The notes beneath the pieces were generated by a model, which was given only the letters and a program-made list of their open reading frames with translations, was not told the origin of the DNA and searched no databases. From Pseudoalteromonas sp. 3D05 (GTDB lineage Bacteria > Pseudomonadota > Gammaproteobacteria > Enterobacterales > Alteromonadaceae), in the NCBI RefSeq assembly GCF_002723455.1, contig NZ_PDUS01000006.1:145490-209489 (forward strand): a stretch of 64,000 nucleotides of DNA. The letters are read 5' to 3'. This document shows positions 1 to 8,498 of the stretch, piece by piece. Made by a program: the position numbers and the translations under genes. Positions within the stretch are counted from its first letter, which is position 1. The number at the start of each line of letters is the position of its first letter.

Positions 1-1
1 G

Positions 2-76
2 CCACCAAAAGGCACATGTATGGATTGTTCTGATGATGAAATTCAAGCAGCCATCACATTCATGACTAAAAAGTAA
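2..76 (+). CDS. C-terminal end of a cytochrome c5-like protein (partial)
   Basis: The window opens inside a reading frame whose last 24 codons read PPKGTCMDCSDDEI and then a helix ending in MTKK before TAA. The PPKG..CMDCSD pattern followed by an amphipathic C-terminal helix resembles the end of small periplasmic cytochrome c5 proteins, which carry two non-heme cysteines near the C-terminus. The heme motif would lie before the window and cannot be seen. A terminator hairpin follows 20 bases later. The call is by resemblance only. Confidence 0.6.
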   Translation, partial: PPKGTCMDCSDDEIQAAITFMTKK

Positions 77-96
77 TACTTAATTACTAAATAAAA

Positions 97-127
97 TAAA
101 AAAAGCTGAATTTATTCAGCTTTTTTT
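97..127 (+). terminator. Rho-independent terminator after the cytochrome c5-like gene
   Basis: GCTGAA (105-110) and TTCAGC (115-120) form a stem with a TTTA loop. It is extended by an A-run on the left and a T-run on the right, so it could work in both directions. It ends the partial gene at 76. Confidence 0.85.
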
Positions 128-265
128 ATGTTCAGCGAAATAAAAACACATACTTTATGACTGCTAATTATTATTTTTCTCTAATACTATTATCTACTTG
201 ACGGTAAGCATAAAAAATGAAAATATAAGGACAATAATTATACAATAATAGATGGTTCAACATCA

Positions 266-2845
266 GTGGAAGATAAAGTAGCTTTACTCAAAAAGCTAGA
301 GCACAAAAACGCACGTTTATCCGCCTTAGTAAAAAAGTATAAGCAGTCCCACCATTTACAACATGCACTGATACAATTATCAGAGCAGGCGAGCAATGTT
401 GCAGAATTGACGCTGCTTTATCCTGCTATTCACGATATTCTTCAAGATTATGTTCCAAGTAAAAGTTTCTACGTTGTTTTATTAAATCCATTCACAAACA
501 CATTAGAGCTTTCTTACTTCGCTGACGAAAAAGACGGCATTGCCATTCCCCTCAATCAAGATCACAATTTTAGTCAAGGTGTTACAGGCTATGTATTCAA
601 ACAGGGGAAAACAACCTATTTCCGCGGTGAGGAAATGCAAGCGGCTGCTGACGAGGGCAAGTTTAAAGTACTAGGCACACCCGCTGAGCATTGGGTGGGC
701 GTACCTGTTTATCGTAACAAGCAAATCATTGGCGTATTAGTTGCGCAAAGCTATGATAAAAAACAAAATTATTCAGATCAGCAGATTGAGTTGCTTGAGG
801 TTATGTCGATGTACCTCTCGACTGCTATCGAACGTGTTAAGAAACGTGAACTACTAGAATCAGAAGTTAAGATAAGAACTCGCGCATTAACGCAAAGTAA
901 CGAAGCACTTAATTTAGAAGTAGAGCAACACAAAAAGACCCTCGAGCGTCAGCATATTTTATTTAAAATATCTGAACTGGCAACGCAAAGTAAACAAATT
1001 GAAGAAGTCTATCAGCAGGTCCACGAGATAATAAAATCAATAACATACGCTGATAACTTATACATAGCACTGTATGACAAAGAGTCTGCTTGGCTAACAT
1101 TTCCGTATTGCGTAGATGAGTTTAGTAGTAATACCCAGCCACGTCCCTTTGCTAAAGGCTACAGTGAATTAGTGCTAAGCACTGAGCAAACTCAACTTCT
1201 AGATACTAAACGCTCTGAAAAACTCATTGCGCAAGGTGTTATTGAGCGACCTGAAAAAGTACCCGCTAAGAAAACCGCAACAAGTTGGTTGGGTGCTCCA
1301 CTAAAAACATCCCAGGGCGTGATTGGCTTGATTGTTTGTCAAGCTTACCAAAATAAGCATATTTTTAATCAAGATGATTTTGAGCTGATTACGTTTGTTT
1401 CTCACCAAATAGCCACGGTATTACAAGCACATTTAGCACACCAAGCGCTTAAGCAAAGTAATCAAAATCTTGAGCATCGTGTAGCAGAAAAAACAAAAGA
1501 AATTCGCCAAACCAATATGCATTTACAAATGCAAATTGAAGAGCGAAAGAAAATAGAGCAACAGCTATATCATGACGCTCATCATGACTCATTAACGGGT
1601 TTACCTAATAGAAGCTTGTTTTTAACCCAATTAGAAAAAACATTGCAGCACAATCAACGTTTCCCCGAACAACAATTTGCAGTGCTATTTATTGATTTAG
1701 ACAAATTCAAAGATATCAATGATCAATTAGGTCACCAAGCTGGCGATCAATTTTTAATTGGTGTCGCTGAGTCTTTCTCGCAATGTATTCGTGAGCATGA
1801 TTTATTGGCGCGCTTAGGTGGCGATGAGTTTGTTATTTTGTTGACCCACTTAACTGAACGTCAACAAGCTGAAGATGTTGCAAAACGCATTATTAAATTA
1901 ATGAAAAAGCCGTTTTGCATGAAGGGAATATGTGTACAAAGTGGTGCCAGCGTAGGCATTACATACTCTAAAGTTGGCTATAAGCACACTGATGAAATTA
2001 TCAGAGATGCGGATGCCGCAATGTACTATGCCAAAAATGCAGGCAGAAGTCGGTTTGAGTTTTTTCATCCACTACTTAATGCGGGCTCCAATCCACATGA
2101 ATTTGAGGCTAATCATCATTTAGATACTCTACCTATGCATTTTCGCAGCTCAGAGATAATCACATTGGATGAGAAATTCCAGCCCGAAGTGCTGATTGAA
2201 GCATTTGGTGAACACCCAGTTCTTGGCAGTACAAGCTTTGATATATTGAAAAAGTTTACAGCGGATAAAGCACAGCAACTAGAGGTTGAATTACAGCTTT
2301 TAAACCAAGTTTGCCAACAAGCAAGCGCAGCTAAACTAAATCTTGTATTAGTGCCTTGCTCGGCCTTATTACTAGAAAAAGTCGAATTTCAGTCACTGTG
2401 TTTAACACTCAATAACCAAACAAACAAAAAGCAATTGTGCTTGTTATTTAATGAACAAGAGATTCGGTATGCATCTGCAGTGCAAATCAATAACCTCAAA
2501 CAATTAAGTAAACTTGGCTTTGCGATTGGTTTAAATGACTTCGCTAAAGATCGCTGTGAATTAAACTTACTCACCGAGATTGATTTTAACTATGTGCTGC
2601 TCAGCTCAACATTTAGCAAACGTGTACTGCAACAACAAAGCTATGATTTGCAGTTACAAGGCGTATTAGCAATTACTAAAATTAAACAGATAAAAGTCAT
2701 CGCAAAAGGCCCCTCTATTTTAAACTTTAGAGCTCTATTAGACACCCACGGCCTTTCGCTTTTTGTTGGTAAACAGCACGCAATGACAATACCAGCTGAA
2801 AATACTTTAACGCCAGATGATGACGCGGAACAACAGTTAAACTGA
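266..2845 (+). CDS. Diguanylate cyclase with two GAF domains and a degenerate EAL-like C-terminus
   Basis: This is an 859-residue cytoplasmic signalling protein. Two GAF-like sensor domains (about residues 40-190 and 235-395) are joined by coiled-coil linkers. A GGDEF domain (about 440-605) follows, with an intact GGDEF signature near residue 518 and the product-inhibition RxxD site (REHD) five residues before it. Active c-di-GMP synthesis is therefore likely. The last 200 residues follow the fold order of EAL phosphodiesterases but have lost the motif residues: LNDFAKDR stands where DDFGTG is expected, and IAKGPS where AEGVE is expected. That part is probably non-catalytic. The start is uncertain: GTG at 266 has no good ribosome site, and the AAGGA at 227-231 lies too far upstream. 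No ATG lies in frame between it and the stop codon at 218-220. Its stop abuts the stop of rep. Confidence 0.85.
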   Translation: MEDKVALLKKLEHKNARLSALVKKYKQSHHLQHALIQLSEQASNVAELTLLYPAIHDILQDYVPSKSFYVVLLNPFTNTLELSYFADEKDGIAIPLNQDHNFSQGVTGYVFKQGKTTYFRGEEMQAAADEGKFKVLGTPAEHWVGVPVYRNKQIIGVLVAQSYDKKQNYSDQQIELLEVMSMYLSTAIERVKKRELLESEVKIRTRALTQSNEALNLEVEQHKKTLERQHILFKISELATQSKQIEEVYQQVHEIIKSITYADNLYIALYDKESAWLTFPYCVDEFSSNTQPRPFAKGYSELVLSTEQTQLLDTKRSEKLIAQGVIERPEKVPAKKTATSWLGAPLKTSQGVIGLIVCQAYQNKHIFNQDDFELITFVSHQIATVLQAHLAHQALKQSNQNLEHRVAEKTKEIRQTNMHLQMQIEERKKIEQQLYHDAHHDSLTGLPNRSLFLTQLEKTLQHNQRFPEQQFAVLFIDLDKFKDINDQLGHQAGDQFLIGVAESFSQCIREHDLLARLGGDEFVILLTHLTERQQAEDVAKRIIKLMKKPFCMKGICVQSGASVGITYSKVGYKHTDEIIRDADAAMYYAKNAGRSRFEFFHPLLNAGSNPHEFEANHHLDTLPMHFRSSEIITLDEKFQPEVLIEAFGEHPVLGSTSFDILKKFTADKAQQLEVELQLLNQVCQQASAAKLNLVLVPCSALLLEKVEFQSLCLTLNNQTNKKQLCLLFNEQEIRYASAVQINNLKQLSKLGFAIGLNDFAKDRCELNLLTEIDFNYVLLSSTFSKRVLQQQSYDLQLQGVLAITKIKQIKVIAKGPSILNFRALLDTHGLSLFVGKQHAMTIPAENTLTPDDDAEQQLN

Positions 2846-4864
2846 TTAGTTTGGTTTTTTTAGCATTGCCCGTAAGTTAGCAACTCGGGCTTGGCCTTTT
2901 TCCATTCGCTCGGCTTGGGTATTGGGTGCCTTTTTGTTTTCAAACGCCAAATCATCTTGTGGCAACTCTTGTACAAAACGACTTAACTCAGTTTGTGATG
3001 TTTCGCCAAATTGCCGGCGTATTTTCGCATAGGTCATGGTGAGCTCTTGTTGTGCACGCGTGATACCTACGTAAGCTAAACGTCGTTCTTCATCAACATT
3101 TTCTTCATCAATACTCACTTGATGCGGCAGCAGGCCTTCTTCCATCCCTACCATAAATACGTACGGGTATTCGAGGCCTTTTGAGGCATGCAGTGTCAAC
3201 AGTTGCACTGCATCACTTTCATCTTCCTCTTCGTTGCGCTCAAGCATGTCGCGTAATGTTAATTTACTGACAACCTCAGCGAGTGTCATAGGCGGGTTAT
3301 CAGCATCCCCTGTCAACATGTCAGTGATCCAACGGTATAACTCAGAGACATTTTTCATCCGCATTTCAGCTGCTTTGGCACTTGGCGATGATTCGTATAA
3401 ATAGGCTTCGTAATTAATTTGCCTGATCAAATCTTTTACCGCTTCGAGTGTATCACCCCGTACAGCATTATCAGACAACTCAACCACCCAACGCGCAAAC
3501 CCTGCTAACGAGTTTAAGCCGCGCCCTTTTAAGCGATAGCTAAGATCGTTATCAAAACAGGTGGCAAATAAACTCGCATGCTTTTCATTCGCTAATGTGC
3601 CAAGCTTTTCAAGAGTAACCGTGCCTATTTCTCGGCGCGGTGTATTAACAATACGTAAAAATGCATTATCGTCATCTTGGTTCACTAATAAACGCAGGTA
3701 CGCCATGATGTCTTTAATTTCAGAGCGTGAGAAAAACGACATACCACCGCTAATTTTATACGGAATACGGTTACTCATTAATGATTTTTCAAACCCACGA
3801 GCCTGATGATTACCCCGATACAAAATCGCATAATCTTTATAGCTAGTGCGTTTCATAAACTTATGAGAAATAATTTCCGCCACAACCCGCTCAGACTCAT
3901 GTTCTTCATCACGACAACCAATCACTTTAAGTGGCTCACCATACCCAAGCTCACTGAATAGTTTTTTATCAAACTCATGAGGGTTATTGGCTATTAATAT
4001 ATTAGCGGCTTTAAGGATTCGCCCCGCGCTGCGATAGTTTTGTTCAAGCTTAATAAGCCTCAGGCCTGGAAAATCTTTACTTAGTAGTACAAGGTTTTGT
4101 GGACGAGCACCACGCCATGAATATATCGATTGGTCGTCATCCCCTACCACCGTAAAGCGCGCGCGTTCACCTACTAATAGCTTTACTAACTGGTATTGGC
4201 TGGTGTTGGTATCTTGGTATTCATCCACCAGCAAATAGCGAAAACGTTGCTGCCACCGTTCACGAGACGTGGCATTAGTGGTTAATAACAAAGTTGGGAT
4301 CATGATCAGATCATCAAAATCCAGTGCATTATAAGCGCGTAACTGTGTTTGGTAACGAGCATACAATTGAGCGAATAAGGCCTTTTGTGGCTCTTTGGCC
4401 TCGCGAATTGCTTGCTCAGGTAGAATGAGCTCATTCTTCCAACTGCCAATTTGCATTTTCAACAAATTAAGTAAGTCTTTATCTTTTTTCAGCTCATCTT
4501 CTGTCAAATCACCTAAGAGCTGATTCGTATCTTGATCGTCAAACAGTGAAAAACCCGGTTTAAAACCTAATGTTTTTAATTCTTTTTTAATGATTTCAAG
4601 GCCGAGTGTATGAAACGTAGATACCCATAACCCTTTTGACTCTTGCTTACCGAGCGTTTGCATGACTCGTTCACGCATCTCTTTGGCTGCTTTATTAGTA
4701 AAGGTAACTGCGGCAATATTGCGTGCTTGATACTCACACTTTTGCACTAAGTAAGCGATTTTATTAGTAATAACTCGTGTTTTACCTGAGCCTGCTCCTG
4801 CTAGCACCAAACACGGACCACTAATATATTTTACCGCTTCATCTTGTTTAGGATTGAGTTTCAT
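2846..4864 (-). CDS. rep: ATP-dependent DNA helicase Rep
   Basis: A 672-residue superfamily 1A helicase, close to the usual Rep length of about 673. The N-terminus [11 protein letters not shown] leads into Walker A (AGAGSGKT, about residues 22-29). Later come the DEYQDTN motif II and the [13 protein letters not shown] motif III, and near the end [11 protein letters not shown] and VGITRAQ. Rep unwinds DNA with 3'-5' polarity and helps replication forks past bound proteins. The open frame extends 22 codons further upstream. The ATG at 4864 is chosen because homologues begin with this sequence. It is convergent with the GGDEF gene and divergent from ubiK. Confidence 0.95.
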   Translation of the reverse strand: MKLNPKQDEAVKYISGPCLVLAGAGSGKTRVITNKIAYLVQKCEYQARNIAAVTFTNKAAKEMRERVMQTLGKQESKGLWVSTFHTLGLEIIKKELKTLGFKPGFSLFDDQDTNQLLGDLTEDELKKDKDLLNLLKMQIGSWKNELILPEQAIREAKEPQKALFAQLYARYQTQLRAYNALDFDDLIMIPTLLLTTNATSRERWQQRFRYLLVDEYQDTNTSQYQLVKLLVGERARFTVVGDDDQSIYSWRGARPQNLVLLSKDFPGLRLIKLEQNYRSAGRILKAANILIANNPHEFDKKLFSELGYGEPLKVIGCRDEEHESERVVAEIISHKFMKRTSYKDYAILYRGNHQARGFEKSLMSNRIPYKISGGMSFFSRSEIKDIMAYLRLLVNQDDDNAFLRIVNTPRREIGTVTLEKLGTLANEKHASLFATCFDNDLSYRLKGRGLNSLAGFARWVVELSDNAVRGDTLEAVKDLIRQINYEAYLYESSPSAKAAEMRMKNVSELYRWITDMLTGDADNPPMTLAEVVSKLTLRDMLERNEEEDESDAVQLLTLHASKGLEYPYVFMVGMEEGLLPHQVSIDEENVDEERRLAYVGITRAQQELTMTYAKIRRQFGETSQTELSRFVQELPQDDLAFENKKAPNTQAERMEKGQARVANLRAMLKKPN

Positions 4865-4980
4865 AACGACCAAAGAGATTGCATTAAAGACGGGCAATTT
4901 TAACGTAATCACTACAATACGCCTAGCCAATAAGGTAATATTATAGCTATTATCATTTTACGCGACACCGAGGGATAGAT

Positions 4981-5241
4981 ATGATCAACCCAGCAAAAAT
5001 TGAAGAAATCGCCAAGCAAATCTCTAGCAACATGCCACAGGGTGTTAAAAACCTCGCGGATACATTTGAAGCAAAAACCAAGCAAGCTATTCAAAGTAAG
5101 CTATCTGAAATGGACTTTGTTAGCCGTGAAGAATTTGATATTCAGAGCAAAGTACTCATTCGTACGCGTGAAAAGCTAACTGAACTTGAAGAGAAGGTTG
5201 CGCTGTTAGAACAGCAATTAGCAAATAAAGATGATGCATAA
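4981..5241 (+). CDS. ubiK: UbiK-family ubiquinone biosynthesis accessory factor (YqiC/BMFP)
   Basis: A small 86-residue protein beginning MINPAKIEEIAKQI. It has a predicted amphipathic N-terminal half and a C-terminal coiled coil (SREEFDIQSKVLIRTREKL and LEEKVALLEQQL), the layout of the BMFP/YqiC family. In enterobacteria this protein assists the aerobic ubiquinone assembly complex with UbiJ. The start is supported by GAGGGA upstream of the ATG. It is a single gene, divergent from rep and followed by its own terminator. Confidence 0.9.
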   Translation: MINPAKIEEIAKQISSNMPQGVKNLADTFEAKTKQAIQSKLSEMDFVSREEFDIQSKVLIRTREKLTELEEKVALLEQQLANKDDA

Positions 5242-5261
5242 TTAGCGCATCAACTCACTAT

Positions 5262-5287
5262 AAAAGGCAGCATTCGCTGCTTTTTTA
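5262..5287 (+). terminator. Terminator of ubiK
   Basis: GCAGC (5267-5271) pairs with GCTGC (5276-5280) across an ATTC loop and is followed by six T. It lies 20 bases after the ubiK stop. Confidence 0.85.
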
Positions 5288-5326
5288 ATACCTGTAAAAA
5301 AATTATGCTTGAAACACATTTTAAAT

Positions 5327-5356
5327 AATATACGATATGTATACATTTCGTATATT
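5327..5356 (+). promoter_or_regulatory. Long near-perfect palindrome upstream of the ParD-like gene, candidate operator
   Basis: Thirty bases form an inverted repeat in which 14 of 15 base pairs match. The outer arms are AATATACGA and TCGTATATT, and the core is ATGTATACAT. The palindrome ends 9 bases before the ATG at 5366. It therefore overlaps the likely leader or promoter, as expected of an autoregulatory site. The downstream gene encodes a probable ribbon-helix-helix-type protein, which makes it the obvious candidate ligand. That link is inference. Confidence 0.6.
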
Positions 5357-5365
5357 GGTAGATTC

Positions 5366-5572
5366 ATGGGTATTGTAAAAATTAGCGACGAATTGCACGA
5401 AGAAATTCGTAAGGCCAGTGGCACTATGGTGCGCTCAATCAATTCGCAATCTGAGTACTGGATAAAGATAGGTATGCTTGCTGAGCTTAACCCTACGATG
5501 ACTTACGCTGAAATTTTAAAGCAGCAACTGGCGCAAGCTGATGTCAATGCAGGACAACCTGACCATGAGTGA
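5366..5572 (+). CDS. ParD-like family protein (putative antitoxin or repressor)
   Basis: A 68-residue protein (MGIVKISDELHEEIRKASG...) that resembles the ParD-like family of small putative antitoxins, with a short beta-strand and two helices as in ribbon-helix-helix repressors. Its frame is open upstream, but the ATG at 5366 is where family members begin. The last 8 bases overlap the ATG at 5565 of the next gene, a type I methionine aminopeptidase, so the two are translationally coupled. No ParE-type toxin is present: the partner position is taken by the aminopeptidase. I recall this gene pairing from marine gammaproteobacteria but cannot verify it here. Confidence 0.75.
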   Translation: MGIVKISDELHEEIRKASGTMVRSINSQSEYWIKIGMLAELNPTMTYAEILKQQLAQADVNAGQPDHE

Positions 5573-6598
5573 CATAGTAATCAAAACACCTGAGCAAATT
5601 GCTTTAATGCGTGAATCTGGCCATTTACTTGCACAAGTGTTTGCCTATTTAGATGAACATGTGAAAGTCGGTGTTACCACAATGCAAATTAATGATTTAG
5701 TTGAGCGCTAAATACCCAAACCACCTCAAGATGCAGAATTCAGCGTTTCACAGGGACTTAATATCAAGGCGTTACTTTGCAAGAATGGCCATCCCTTTTA
5801 AGAAGTAACAACGATGAGAGTAAGTTCCTGTGAAGCGCCCAATGGGTTGGTTTAAAAGCGATTTATACTGCGTTATTGATTTTAACAATAGAACCACTAT
5901 TACTTGCAATCAATGCCTTGCCTAAATCGCTTTTAATTCCAACTGAAACTCGTATCTTGAGGTGGTTTGGGTATATTGAACAGCTCGCATCACGTCCTGC
6001 AAGTAAAGGCCAATACGATTACCCTTACGTATTAAATAGCTCGGTTAACGAAGTTGTTTGCCACGGTTTCCCTGATACTAAACGTATTTTAAAATCTGGT
6101 GATATAGTTAATATTGATATCACACTGGAGAAAAATGGCTATATTGCTGACTCCAGCAAAATGTACATGATTGGTGATGTATCACCACTGGCGAAACGCT
6201 TGGTTGATAAAACCTACCAAGCTATGTGGCAAGGCATCAAAATGGTCAAGCCTGGAGTACGCTTAGGTGACATAGGCAACGCCATTGCAAACTTTGCTCA
6301 TAGCAATGGCTACAGTGTGGTAAAAGAGTATTGCGGACATGGTATTGGCGAGCAAATGCATGAAGAACCACAAGTACTACATTATGGTAAGCGTAATACG
6401 GGTGTAGAACTCAAAGAGGGTATGACATTTACTATTGAGCCTATGATCAATCAAGGTGCGGCAAAGATAAAAACCAAGCCTGATGGCTGGACGGTAGTAA
6501 CGCGCGACAAAAAACTATCGGCACAATGGGAGCATACAATCGCTGTAACTGCTAATGGTTATGAGGTACTCACTTTACGCGCCGAAGAAAACGCGTAA
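5565..6598 (+). pseudogene. map: Type I methionine aminopeptidase gene interrupted by a MITE
   Basis: The first fragment (5565-5711, 48 codons, MSDIVIKTPEQIALMRESG...) ends at a TAA at the edge of an inserted repeat. The second fragment resumes at 5972 (YIEQLASRPASKG...) and runs to 6598. Removing the insert together with one TA copy restores a continuous 256-codon frame, close to the 264 of E. coli Map. All metal ligands are in the second fragment: His in VVCHGFPD, Asp in NIDIT, Asp in ADSSKM, His in GHGIG, Glu in IEPM and Glu in QWEHT. A TTG at 5876 inside the insert could start a 240-residue chimera, so residual product is possible. I treat it as broken. Another map gene must exist elsewhere if this enzyme is essential. 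Confidence 0.85.
5713..5973 (+). mobile_element. 261-bp MITE inserted in map (family A, copy 1)
   Basis: A perfect 20-bp terminal inverted repeat (TACCCAAACCACCTCAAGAT at 5713-5732 and its complement at 5954-5973) bounds a short non-coding segment. The ends are consistent with duplication of a TA target, with one base changed on the left. That pattern is typical of elements moved by IS630/Tc1-type transposases. A second, shorter copy lies at 20034-20208 in reverse orientation. Copy 1 has about 86 extra internal bases that create an inner inverted repeat (AAAAGCGATTTA near 5853, TAAATCGCTTTT near 5924). No transposase is encoded. Confidence 0.85.
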
Positions 6599-6615
6599 AG
6601 TGATTTGTGTAGTCG

Positions 6616-7272
6616 TTACTTACGACTACGCTCAAACACTTTTTTCGCTGCACTTTTATAAGTCTCAGTTACTTCATCAGAGCATGTTACTACCGTTTCT
6701 AAATCAGTCAGATGGCCATTAGCTAAGCCATATACCCAGCCATGAATTGTCAAATCTTGCCCACGTAACCATGCCTCTTGCACAATATTAGTACGGCATA
6801 CATTGCGCACTTGCTCAATCACATTAAGCTCAATTAAACAATCTAATCGCGCTTGTTCTGGCATGTTATCGATGTTGCTAATGTACTTCTCTTTAACATC
6901 ACCTACATGACGCAACCAATTATCGATAAGGCCAAACTTGGCATCATTCAGTACCGCTTGCACACCGCCACAGCCGTAATGACCCACTACCATAATGTGT
7001 TTTACTTTTAACACTTCAACAGCGTATTGCATGACAGACAAACAATTATGGTCAGTGTGAACCACCACATTCGCCACATTACGATGCACAAATAGCTCAC
7101 CGGGCATTAAATCAACAATTTCATTCGCTGGTACTCGCGAGTCGGAACACCCAATCCATAAGTACTCTGGATTTTGTTGCATAGATAAAATTTTAAAAAA
7201 GTCTGGATCGTCTTTACAAGTACGCTCTGCCCAGCGTTTATTATTTTCAAATAAGTTTTTTAACTTTCTCAT
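6616..7272 (-). CDS. can: Beta-class carbonic anhydrase
   Basis: A 218-residue cytoplasmic zinc enzyme that interconverts CO2 and bicarbonate. The active-site motif IGCSDSRVP supplies a Cys and the Asp-Arg dyad near residues 42-46. HYGCGG near residues 98-103 supplies the His and Cys zinc ligands. The length fits the E. coli Can type (220 residues). It begins at the ATG at 7272. A methyltransferase gene on the same strand lies 16 bases upstream, so the two may share a transcript. Confidence 0.93.
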   Translation of the reverse strand: MRKLKNLFENNKRWAERTCKDDPDFFKILSMQQNPEYLWIGCSDSRVPANEIVDLMPGELFVHRNVANVVVHTDHNCLSVMQYAVEVLKVKHIMVVGHYGCGGVQAVLNDAKFGLIDNWLRHVGDVKEKYISNIDNMPEQARLDCLIELNVIEQVRNVCRTNIVQEAWLRGQDLTIHGWVYGLANGHLTDLETVVTCSDEVTETYKSAAKKVFERSRK

Positions 7273-7288
7273 TGGATCTCTTATCTAT

Positions 7289-8467
7289 TTATATCGGTAA
7301 GCGTGCTTTGATCAAGATATTGCGAGGTGTTAATTGCTTTTCACAAAATGTGTTCACGGTGACTTGATAACCTTGTTGCTGCAAATATAAAGCACGATCG
7401 AGCACAAGCCAAACTTCAATTGCTCTGCGGAACACATGTCGAACCAGTTCGATGCGCTCTGTGACCTTTTTTCGCACCTGACCTTTCAATAAAAAATATT
7501 CATAATCAATACCTTGTGGTATTTCTAACGCTTTTTTATCTGCCGCCCATGCACAAAATGATTTAAATGAATCTGAGAACACCGCTTTATTTACTGACGG
7601 TACACTGACATACGTTGTAGAACCGGTAATTTCTTTTCTCATAGCATCAAAGCCTAACCGCCATTCAACTTCCGTTTTACGTACTTTAGCAACCCGTGAA
7701 GGGGCGGTAACCGTTTCCTGTAAAGCTAGTTTGAGATCTCGGTGGCGCATATTTAACTTACTGCATTTAGCCAATTCACTCATTGCCTCATACATATCAT
7801 CGGTGAACAGGTGGTAACAACATGGAGATAAGCTAATTTGTTGTGTTTGAGCACTACAGGCCTGCTGCATAAAGCTCTGATGCAAAGCGCCACATGCGTG
7901 CAAAGCAACTGCATGTTGTTGTGTCTCGAAATAATGAGCTACATCGTCGGTTAACACATCCGCTTGGCTAAACTTCATCGCAAGGCCTTGCTGTTGGGCG
8001 CTATGTTGTCCTTGTTCGCATAAATGTTGTTGCAACTCAATACTGTGCACATTCGGCGCTTTATTATATGCCAGCATGCGTCCTAAGTGCCCTTTACCTG
8101 CACACCATTCAAGTACTGGCTCGGTTGGCACACCTAGTGCCGCAACAAAATCCTGTAACTGCTCGAATTTACGTCCTTTAATACCATTACTGATCCAAAA
8201 AGGATAATCAGTACGCTTAGCCTGCGCCGCCGATAATGCACTTAATTTGGGCAGTTGTTCAACACCTTCAATTAGCGGACTAAAAAATCTGTAGAGCGCA
8301 TCTTGATCGCTGTCTAACTTTGCAACGTCGTTATCAGATAACTGCGCGAGTGGTGCTGACAAGGATGCCCATGGAAGTTCATCATAATCAAACGCAGTAC
8401 ACTGCCAATATTGGCGTGTTGCATAAAGGAGGTTATCTAGGGCTGTAAACTGCTCAGCAAGGGTCAT
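7289..8467 (-). CDS. SAM-dependent methyltransferase (class I fold)
   Basis: A 392-residue protein with a Rossmann methyltransferase core. EWCAGKGHLGRML (about residues 120-132) is the SAM-binding glycine loop. VHSIELQQHLCEQGQ is the acidic strand end, VALHACGAL follows, and SLSPCCYHLF is a Pro-Cys-Cys motif of the kind seen in the Methyltransf_32-like group. The C-terminal third has no recognisable domain. The substrate is unknown. It lies between carbonic anhydrase and the NMT1-type protein on the same strand. Confidence 0.8.
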   Translation of the reverse strand: MTLAEQFTALDNLLYATRQYWQCTAFDYDELPWASLSAPLAQLSDNDVAKLDSDQDALYRFFSPLIEGVEQLPKLSALSAAQAKRTDYPFWISNGIKGRKFEQLQDFVAALGVPTEPVLEWCAGKGHLGRMLAYNKAPNVHSIELQQHLCEQGQHSAQQQGLAMKFSQADVLTDDVAHYFETQQHAVALHACGALHQSFMQQACSAQTQQISLSPCCYHLFTDDMYEAMSELAKCSKLNMRHRDLKLALQETVTAPSRVAKVRKTEVEWRLGFDAMRKEITGSTTYVSVPSVNKAVFSDSFKSFCAWAADKKALEIPQGIDYEYFLLKGQVRKKVTERIELVRHVFRRAIEVWLVLDRALYLQQQGYQVTVNTFCEKQLTPRNILIKARLPI

Positions 8468-8498
8468 AAAGTTTAACGATTAGGAATTATTTTTACCA

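Noticed and set aside
5876..6598. Intact 240-residue aminopeptidase gene
   Set aside because: The first 33 codons come from the MITE. The true N-terminus is in the separated fragment at 5565-5711, so this is the tail of a broken gene.
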